Assembly: GCA_052143655.1 (NCBI GenBank)
Contig: JBKQSL010000506.1
Coordinates: 1 to 5,945 of the forward strand
Reading direction: 5' to 3'
Length of the DNA stretch: 5,945 bases
Source of the DNA: CAVSUR01 sp052143655
GTDB lineage: Bacteria > Actinomycetota > Actinomycetes > Streptosporangiales > Streptosporangiaceae
Shown piece after piece: positions 1 through 4,766 of this stretch; positions within the stretch are counted from its first letter, which is position 1, and each line of letters starts with the position of its first letter. Position numbers and translations under genes: made by a program. The notes under the pieces are model-generated. The model had not been told where the DNA came from, ran no database searches, and was given only the letters and a program-made list of their open reading frames with translations.

Positions 1-192
1 GATGCGATGCGCCAGGTACGGGCGTTCGCGGTGCGCTACCTGGGGATCCGGCTGATGCGATGCTGGTGATCGATGAGTCTGGGCAGGAGAAGACGGGCGT
101 GCACACCGCCGGGGTCAAGCGCCAGTACCTGGGGTGCGCGGGCCGGGTGGCCAACGGGATCAACGTCGTCTATGCCAGCTACACCGCCCCGG
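1..192 (+). pseudogene. IS701-type transposase fragment, frameshifted and truncated
   Basis: This is an internal piece of a DDE transposase of the IS701 type. Frame 1 reads DAMRQVRAFAVRYLG (1-45). The reading then continues in frame 3 as GDPADAMLVIDESGQEK, then GVHTAGVKRQYLGCAG and RVANGINVVYASYTAP, up to about 192. The LVIDESG stretch is the usual environment of the first catalytic Asp in these transposases, and the GV-RQY-G-AGRV block is characteristic of the family. The frame change falls at the G run 42-45. One extra G would restore Leu-Gly-Asp-Pro in a single frame, so a one-base deletion (or a sequencing error) explains it. The left end lies outside the window. The right end stops abruptly where hydrolase-like sequence begins, so the second and third catalytic residues and the inverted repeat are absent. 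It cannot be active as it stands. The family call is from recognised motifs only. Confidence 0.75.
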
Positions 193-195
193 CCG

Positions 196-465
196 TGCTT
201 CATCCCGGATCTGTACGCCGCGCGGCCCGCCCGAATACGTTGACTCGCTCGCCGAGTTCGTGCGCGGTCGGCCAATGCCGCCGGTGGATGCCTTCCTGCG
301 CCAGTCCGGCGCGCCGTGCTGGCCCACGACGCCCGGCAGGCACTCGGGTCCATCCAGGCACCGGCCCTGATCACCTTCGAGCACTGCGCGCACGCCCCGA
401 TCTACGAGGACGTCGACCAGTTCAACCAGCAGACCCTGGCATTCCTGCAACGCCAGTCCCAGTGA
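196..465 (+). pseudogene. Alpha/beta hydrolase C-terminal remnant, frameshifted with internal deletion
   Basis: Three pieces in alternating frames join into the C-terminal part of an alpha/beta-hydrolase-fold enzyme. They are FIPDLYAARP (frame 1, 199-228), PEYVDSLAEFVRGRPMPPV and DAFLRQSG (frame 2, about 230-310), and AVLAHDARQALGSIQAPALI followed by TFEHCAHAPIYEDVDQFNQQ (frame 1, 313 to the TGA at 463-465). The His in CAHAPIYED (codon 391-393) fits the catalytic His near the end of the fold. The strand APALI runs almost directly into TFEHCAHA, so the loop that normally carries the catalytic acid, some 25-30 residues, appears deleted at about 370-378. The N-terminal half with the nucleophile elbow is missing and is replaced by transposase sequence. 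Two frameshifts, an internal deletion and the lost N-terminus make this a decayed gene. The exact substrate class cannot be told. Confidence 0.62.
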
Positions 466-656
466 AGCAACCACAGGCTCCAGCCCGAACGGGAACACGA
501 CACCGCACTCATCTGCCGCGGCCCGAGTGCACGGGAAACTGCTCACGGAGCGGTGGTGCCGCCTGTCGGGGTGAGCGCGCAGTGCCGCGGGCTATGGCCG
601 CCACTCCAGGTCGTTCGACTGTGCATTGTGCCGCGCCAGCGCCATCGTGGCCGTCT

Positions 657-679
657 TGCCGGGTTGGGCTCGCCCGGCA
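657..679. repeat. Inverted repeat / possible hairpin
   Basis: TGCCGGG (657-663) pairs perfectly with CCCGGCA (673-679) around a 9-nt loop. It lies between the decayed hydrolase and the regulator promoter. No T-tract follows, so it is not a classic intrinsic terminator, although actinomycete terminators often lack one. It could also be chance at this GC content. Confidence 0.35.
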
Positions 680-726
680 GCATAGCGCCCGTGGCGCGCT
701 GATCGGGCGACGTTGCGGCGCCTGGT

Positions 727-739
727 CCCGGCTGCCGGG
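727..739. promoter_or_regulatory. 13-bp inverted repeat just upstream of the -10; possible operator
   Basis: CCCGGC-T-GCCGGG is a perfect 6+1+6 inverted repeat ending 25 bp before the TATAAT hexamer, so it adjoins the expected -35 position. A regulator bound here could activate or repress the promoter, and autoregulation by the downstream LuxR-type protein is conceivable. The element is purely G/C with one central T, so chance occurrence is quite possible. Confidence 0.3.
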
Positions 740-764
740 TCCGGAGTCGGAGCGGCGGCGGACG

Positions 765-770
765 TATAAT
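765..770 (+). promoter_or_regulatory. Candidate -10 element (TATAAT) for the LuxR-type regulator
   Basis: A perfect TATAAT stands out in a strongly GC-rich context, 62 bp before the GTG start of the regulator. Transcription would begin near 776-778 and give a leader of about 55 nt. No TTGACA-like -35 lies at 16-18 bp spacing (this region reads CCGGAGTC), and there is no TG extension, so the promoter may depend on an activator. Confidence 0.5.
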
Positions 771-786
771 GTGCTCGCCGCGCGGT

Positions 787-793
787 AAGGAGG
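787..793 (+). promoter_or_regulatory. Shine-Dalgarno-like AAGGAGG, misplaced for the chosen start
   Basis: AAGGAGG is an almost ideal ribosome-binding sequence, but it ends 39 nt before the regulator GTG at 833. No ATG, GTG or TTG lies in any frame at normal spacing after it. The only nearby candidates are CTG codons at 797 (in frame with the regulator) and 805. It may be a standby ribosome site, part of a leader control element, or a hint of an unusual CTG start. Confidence 0.35.
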
Positions 794-832
794 CCGCTGG
801 CTTTCTGTCAACCTCGACGAGAGCCTTGGCTG

Positions 833-3800
833 GTGGCCACGCAGACGCTCACGTTCTTGTTCACCGACATCGAGGGTTCCACCGCGATGTTGCAGCGGCT
901 GGGGGACGCGTGGGCGGGGGTGCTGGCCGATCATTACCGGCTGATCCGGGCGGTCTTGGCCGCGCATGACGGCGAGGAAGTCGTCACCCTGGGCGATGAG
1001 TTCTCCGCAGTGTTCGCCTCGCCGCTGGCCTGCGTGGACGCGGCGATCCAGATGCAGCGGGCGCTGATCTCGCATGCGTGGCCGGCCGGGGAGAGGGTGC
1101 GGCTCCGGATGGGCATCCATAGCGGCGAGGCCTCCCAGACGGCGGCAGGGCTGGTCGGGCTGGAGGTGCACCGGGCGTCCCGGATCGCGGCGGTAGCCCA
1201 CGGGGGCCAGGTGGTGGTGTCGGCCGCGGCGGCCGGGCTGCTGCGCGATTCGCTGCCGGCCGGCGTGTGGCTGAAGGATCTGGGCCCGCACCGGCTGAAG
1301 GACGGGTGCCAGGCCGAGCAGATCTTCCAGCTGCAGGCCGAGGGCCTGCCGGCGGCCTTCCCGCCGCTGCGGTCGCTAGACAACCCGAAGCTGCTGAATA
1401 ACCTGCCAGCGCAGGTGTCGAGTTTCATCGGCCGCGACGGCGAGCTGGCCGAGGTGCGCCGCCTGGTGGGCGGGTCGCGGCTGGTCACGCTGACCGGCGT
1501 GGGCGGGGCGGGCAAGACCCGGCTCGGGCTGCAGGTGGCGGCCGGGCTGCTGGATAGCGCCGGGGACGGGGTGTGGTTCGTCGATCTGGCTCCGCTGCAG
1601 GACCCGGGCCTGGTCACGGTGACCGTGGCTGATGTGCTGGGCATCCGCCAGGAACCGGGCCGCTCGGTATTTGACACGCTGGTGGAGGCGGTGAGCGGGC
1701 GGAGCACGCTGGTGCTGCTAGACAACTGCGAGCACGTCATCGGCGCGTGCGCCAAGCTGGCCGACGCGTTACTGCGCGGCTGCCCGGACCTGGCGCTGCT
1801 GGCGACCAGCCGCGAGCCGCTGGGCATCGACGGCGAGTGTGTGCACCGGGTGCCATCGATGGGCACCCCGGCCGACGGCGATGACGCCGAGGCGATCCGG
1901 GCCAGCGAGGCCGTGCGGCTGTTCGAAGACCGCGCAGCCTCGCAGGGTGTGCCGCTGGCCAGGGACGAGCCGGTCACCGAGGTGGTCGGGCGGATCTGCC
2001 GGCGGCTGGACGGCATCCCGCTGGCCCTCGAGCTGGCCGCGGCCCGGCTGCGGGTGATGCCGGCAGCCGAGTTGGAGGCCAGGCTCGACGAGCGGTTCTC
2101 CCTGCTTACCAGCGGGTCGCGGGCGGCGCTGCCGCGGCATCAGACACTGCGGGCCATGGTGGACTGGTCCTGGGAGCTGCTGACCGGCGCCGAGCGGGCG
2201 GTGCTGGCCGGGCTGTCGGTGTTCGCCGGGGGCTTCGGCCTGGCCGCCGCCGAGGCAGTCGCCGCGAGCCCGGACGTGTCCGCCGGAGAGGTTCTCGGGC
2301 ACTTGGGCGCACTGGTAGACAAGAGCCTGGTGCAGTTCAACGACACCGGTACCGGCCCGGCCCGGTACCGGCTGCTGGAAACCGTCCGGCAGTACGCGGC
2401 GGGCCAGCTGGACGCGCTGGGCCCGGCGGTAGCGGACGCCGCCCGGATCGCCCACCACGACTACTACCTGGCCCTGGCCGAGGCGGCCGCCCTGCATCTC
2501 GTGGCCGCCGATCAGGCCCAGTGGCTGGACCGGCTCGATGCCGAGCTGAGCAATCTGCGGGCCGCGATCGCCTTCAGCCTGACCCAGGCAGACCCGGCAC
2601 CGGGCCTGCGGCTGGCCGCCTCGTTGCGGGTGTACTGGATAGTACGCGGGCACGCCGCCGAAGGAGCCGACGTGCTGCGGGCGCTCCTGGAGGCGCCGGC
2701 CGCCCAGGGGATGACGCTGCCGCGCGCCCGGGCGCTGGCCGAGGCGGCCCAACTCCTCGAGCAGACCGGCGGCTACGCGATCGCCGAGGACTACTGCGAG
2801 GAAGCGCTGACCATTGCCCACGCCGCCGTCGATGAGTACCTGGTCGCCCACCTGCTGGACATCCGCGCTTTTATCCTGCTGCGCCAGGGGCAGGCCGGCG
2901 CCGCGCTGCCGCTGATCGAGTCGGGCCTTGACCTGGCCAGCCGCCTCCAGCAGCCCCATCTGACCGCCCGCCTGCTTTCCGACCGGGCGGGCGCCCTGCA
3001 CGTCGGGGGGAACCCCGTGGGCGCGGCCCGCGATATCACCGAGGCCCTGCGGCTCTTCCGCCAGGCTGGTGACCGGTGGCAGGTAACGATGATGCTCGGC
3101 AACCTCGGCTACTACGAGCTGTCGGCGGGCGACCTGGATACCGCCCGCCGCCACCTGGTCGAATCGCTTGACTTCGCCCGCGCGCTCAACGCCCGCGACG
3201 CCATCGCCCACGGGACTCTCAACCTTGGCTTGGCCGAGTACCTCGGCGGCTCGCCAGGCGCGGCCGAGGTTTTGTTCGCGGAATCACTTGAGCTGGCCAG
3301 GCGCATGGGGATGAAGGCGAGCATGGCATACGCGCTGATCGGCCTGGCCATGGTCGGCCGCGGCGGTGCCGCCCCGGGCTGGTCGGCCCGGCTGCACGGC
3401 ACGGCCGACCAGGCCCTGGCCGATCTGGGCCACCCCCTCGAGCCGCTGGAAGGCCGGCTGGCCGACCTGGACCGCCAGCGCCTGCGCGCCGCGATGGGCG
3501 CCGGGGCCTTCGAAGCCGAATACGCCGCGGGCCGCACCCTCGACCTGGCACGGGTGCTGGCTGCGCTCGGGCGCGAGGACCCAGCGGCCGGGCACGCGCG
3601 CGTGGCTCACCAGGCTCTGCCAGGGACGCAGGCGGCACGCGAGGTGCAGCGCGCGGATGCGCTCGCGACCGACCTGGACATTGCCGTAAAAGGTGAGGCC
3701 GCCGTATCAGGTGAGGCCGCGACGAAGTTGACGCCTCGCGAGCTCGACGTGCTGAAGCTCGTCGCGCAGGGATTGAGCAACGCGGAAATCGCCCAGCGGC

Positions 3801-3913
3801 TCGTGCTGAGTGAGCACACGGTCCATCGGCACCTGGCCAACATCCTCCGCAAGCTCAGCCTCTCCTCGCGCGCCGCGGCCGCAGCGTGGGGCGTGCGCAC
3901 CGGGCGCGTTTGA
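833..3913 (+). CDS. LuxR-family transcriptional regulator with cyclase-like, NB-ARC ATPase and TPR domains
   Basis: This is a cytoplasmic signal-responsive transcription factor of 1026 residues. Residues 1-165 resemble a class III nucleotide cyclase (FLFTDIEGST at 8-17; metal Asp12 and Asp55). The substrate-defining Lys position is Val51, the substrate Asp position is Gly106, and the transition-state Asn is His113 (Arg117 remains), so cyclase activity is doubtful. Residues about 190-530 form a STAND/NB-ARC ATPase: Walker A GVGGAGKT (222-229), Walker B LLDNCEH (295-301), TSREPLG (325-331), GIPLALELA (from 394) and the winged-helix end RYRLLETVRQYA (511-522). About 540-930 is TPR-like and helical. 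LTPRELDVLKLVAQGLSNAE starts the LuxR/GerE helix-turn-helix (966-1021). The GTG start is chosen because it gives the usual short lead into TFLFTDIEGST; its own ribosome site is weak. By family analogy, ATP-driven oligomerisation triggered by a ligand controls DNA binding. Target genes are unknown; the peroxiredoxin operon downstream is a positional candidate. Confidence 0.92.
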   Translation: MATQTLTFLFTDIEGSTAMLQRLGDAWAGVLADHYRLIRAVLAAHDGEEVVTLGDEFSAVFASPLACVDAAIQMQRALISHAWPAGERVRLRMGIHSGEASQTAAGLVGLEVHRASRIAAVAHGGQVVVSAAAAGLLRDSLPAGVWLKDLGPHRLKDGCQAEQIFQLQAEGLPAAFPPLRSLDNPKLLNNLPAQVSSFIGRDGELAEVRRLVGGSRLVTLTGVGGAGKTRLGLQVAAGLLDSAGDGVWFVDLAPLQDPGLVTVTVADVLGIRQEPGRSVFDTLVEAVSGRSTLVLLDNCEHVIGACAKLADALLRGCPDLALLATSREPLGIDGECVHRVPSMGTPADGDDAEAIRASEAVRLFEDRAASQGVPLARDEPVTEVVGRICRRLDGIPLALELAAARLRVMPAAELEARLDERFSLLTSGSRAALPRHQTLRAMVDWSWELLTGAERAVLAGLSVFAGGFGLAAAEAVAASPDVSAGEVLGHLGALVDKSLVQFNDTGTGPARYRLLETVRQYAAGQLDALGPAVADAARIAHHDYYLALAEAAALHLVAADQAQWLDRLDAELSNLRAAIAFSLTQADPAPGLRLAASLRVYWIVRGHAAEGADVLRALLEAPAAQGMTLPRARALAEAAQLLEQTGGYAIAEDYCEEALTIAHAAVDEYLVAHLLDIRAFILLRQGQAGAALPLIESGLDLASRLQQPHLTARLLSDRAGALHVGGNPVGAARDITEALRLFRQAGDRWQVTMMLGNLGYYELSAGDLDTARRHLVESLDFARALNARDAIAHGTLNLGLAEYLGGSPGAAEVLFAESLELARRMGMKASMAYALIGLAMVGRGGAAPGWSARLHGTADQALADLGHPLEPLEGRLADLDRQRLRAAMGAGAFEAEYAAGRTLDLARVLAALGREDPAAGHARVAHQALPGTQAAREVQRADALATDLDIAVKGEAAVSGEAATKLTPRELDVLKLVAQGLSNAEIAQRLVLSEHTVHRHLANILRKLSLSSRAAAAAWGVRTGRV
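2346..2371. repeat. Two copies of palindrome CCGGTACCGG inside the regulator gene
   Basis: CCGGTACCGG occurs at 2346-2355 and again at 2362-2371, separated by 6 bp. Each copy is a perfect 10-bp palindrome. Together they can also form a 10-bp stem with a 6-nt loop in the mRNA. They encode a Thr/Gly/Pro/Ala loop just before RYRLLETV (residues 505-513). Codon bias may be the whole explanation. Confidence 0.4.
3683..3718 (+). repeat. Tandem duplication, 2 x 18 bp, in the linker before the helix-turn-helix
   Basis: GCCGTAAAAGGTGAGGCC (3683-3700) is followed directly by GCCGTATCAGGTGAGGCC (3701-3718), identical at 16 of 18 positions. The unit is in frame and encodes AVKGEA then AVSGEA (residues 951-962), three residues before the LuxR domain begins. 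It lengthens the hinge between the TPR-like region and the DNA-binding domain by six residues. Confidence 0.85.
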
Positions 3914-3916
3914 GCC

Positions 3917-3932
3917 TGGCCCGTTCGGGCCA
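3917..3932. terminator. Palindrome just after the regulator stop; possible terminator or operator, copy 1
   Basis: TGGCCCG-TT-CGGGCCA is a perfect 7-bp inverted repeat starting 3 nt after the regulator's TGA. As RNA it would form a short, GC-rich hairpin with a tight loop, consistent with a U-tract-less terminator. A related element lies 37 bp downstream, so a protein-binding operator is an equally good reading. Confidence 0.45.
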
Positions 3933-3953
3933 TCTGCCGCGGCCGCGTGAATA

Positions 3954-3969
3954 TGGCCCTTACGGGCGA
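3954..3969. promoter_or_regulatory. Second copy of the palindromic element; possible operator
   Basis: TGGCCCTTACGGGCGA matches the element at 3917-3932 at 13 of 16 positions, and the GCCC/GGGC arms are kept. The centres are 37 bp apart, about three and a half helical turns. Two related palindromes upstream of the peroxiredoxin gene suggest a dimeric regulator site. No known consensus was recognised. Confidence 0.35.
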
Positions 3970-4007
3970 AGAGATAGCGCTGCGCTTCCGTATATCACTA
4001 GGAACGT

Positions 4008-4025
4008 GGGCAAACGGGTTCGCCC
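4008..4025. promoter_or_regulatory. Imperfect inverted repeat in the peroxiredoxin leader
   Basis: GGGC-A-AAC-GG-GTT-C-GCCC has two paired blocks on each side, broken by one mismatch and a 2-nt centre. It lies 63 bp before the peroxiredoxin start and may fold in the 5' leader or bind a regulator. It could be chance. Confidence 0.25.
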
Positions 4026-4076
4026 GGCATTGCCTGAGCAGCAAGCGGTCAAGCACACCACCGTCACAAACGAAAC

Positions 4077-4081
4077 AGGAG
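4077..4081 (+). promoter_or_regulatory. Ribosome-binding site of the peroxiredoxin gene
   Basis: AGGAG lies 7 nt before the ATG at 4089, within an A-rich stretch (ACGAAACAGGAG). The good spacing fixes this ATG as the start and predicts efficient translation, in contrast to the weak sites of the two neighbouring genes. Confidence 0.8.
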
Positions 4082-4088
4082 TACGGCA

Positions 4089-4766
4089 ATGGGACTGTCG
4101 ATCAACGACACCGCGCCAGATTTCGAGGCCGACACCACCCAGGGCAGGATCAGCTTCCACGAATGGATCGGGGATTCGTGGGCGGTGCTGTTCTCGCACC
4201 CCAAGGACTTCACCCCGGTGTGCACCACCGAGCTCGGGCAGGTGGCCAGGCTGGCGCCGGAGTTCGAACGCCGCGGGGTGAAGGTCATCGGCCTGTCGGT
4301 GGACGCCACCGAGAGGCACCAGGCGTGGGCTGATGACATCGAGGAGACCCAGGGCGCACGGCCCGGCTACCCGATCATCGGCGACACGGATCTGAATGTG
4401 TCCAAGCTCTACGGGATGCTGCCCGCCGCCGCGTCGGGTGATGCCAGCTCGCGCTGCGCACTGGACAACCTGACCGTCCGGAACGTGTTCGTGATCAGCC
4501 CGGACAAGACGATCAAGGTGATCATCGCGTATCCGAATGTGACCGGCCGCAACTTCGGGGAGCTGCTGCGGGTCATCGACTCGCTCCAGCTGACCGCCAG
4601 GCACCGGGTCGTGACGCCGGCCGGCTGGGAGCAGGGCGACGATGTGATGATCGCCAACTCGGTATCCGACCACGAGGCGAAGCTGATCTTCGGCGAGTGG
4701 AAGGCTCCCAAGCCCTACATCCGCATTATCCCCCAGCCGGGTACCGGGCGCGGGGGCGACCGGTGA
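4089..4766 (+). CDS. 1-Cys peroxiredoxin (Prx6 class)
   Basis: This cytoplasmic thiol peroxidase, 225 residues, reduces hydrogen peroxide and organic hydroperoxides. The thioredoxin-fold core carries the peroxidatic motif FTPVCTTEL, with Cys45 and helper residues Pro38, Thr42 and Glu48. Arg131 in TVRNVFVI completes the active site. The C-terminal part (YPNVTGRNFGELLRVIDSLQ, then TPAGWEQGDDV, then KPYIR) is the extended domain typical of Prx6-type enzymes, and the length fits the class. The only other cysteine is Cys123, eight residues before Arg131. The usual C-terminal resolving Cys of 2-Cys enzymes is absent, so reduction probably depends on an external thiol. In an actinomycete mycothiol or a thioredoxin-like protein is plausible (inference). 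The ATG is set by AGGAG 7 nt upstream. The stop overlaps the start of the LmbE-like gene (GTGA), which indicates one operon with coupled translation. Confidence 0.93.
   Translation: MGLSINDTAPDFEADTTQGRISFHEWIGDSWAVLFSHPKDFTPVCTTELGQVARLAPEFERRGVKVIGLSVDATERHQAWADDIEETQGARPGYPIIGDTDLNVSKLYGMLPAAASGDASSRCALDNLTVRNVFVISPDKTIKVIIAYPNVTGRNFGELLRVIDSLQLTARHRVVTPAGWEQGDDVMIANSVSDHEAKLIFGEWKAPKPYIRIIPQPGTGRGGDR

Larger units (their letters stand above)
466..764. other. Gene-free region upstream of the LuxR-type regulator
   Basis: After the hydrolase remnant stop there is no convincing coding sequence on either strand. An open frame on the + strand crosses this stretch (frame 3), but its translation is Arg/Pro/Ala-rich and resembles no protein, as expected from chance openness at high GC. 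The minus-strand frame covering 509-1291 is the mirror of the regulator gene. The only structure seen here is a 7-bp hairpin at 657-679 and a 13-bp inverted repeat at 727-739. No further transposon remnant or tRNA was recognised. Confidence 0.6.

Noticed and set aside
60..788. A 242-codon open frame on the + strand spanning the transposase fragment, hydrolase remnant and upstream region
   Set aside because: Only the first part (60-192) resembles transposase. The rest runs out of frame through the hydrolase remnant and non-coding sequence, giving Arg/Pro-rich noise. It is an accidental fusion due to high GC.
509..3211. Long minus-strand open frames (for example 509-1291, 934-2016, 1769-3211)
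   Set aside because: They mirror the regulator gene, whose domains are unmistakable on the + strand. Their products are Ser/Arg/Pro-rich or Gly/Gln-rich without motifs.
3991..3996. TATATC as a -10 element for the peroxiredoxin operon
   Set aside because: It is the most AT-rich spot in the intergenic region, but it lacks the final T and has no acceptable -35 at 16-18 bp (GAAGAG region). The promoter position remains undetermined.
3986..4004. TTCC...GGAA short inverted repeat as an operator
   Set aside because: The arms are only 4 bp and do not extend inward or outward, which is expected by chance.
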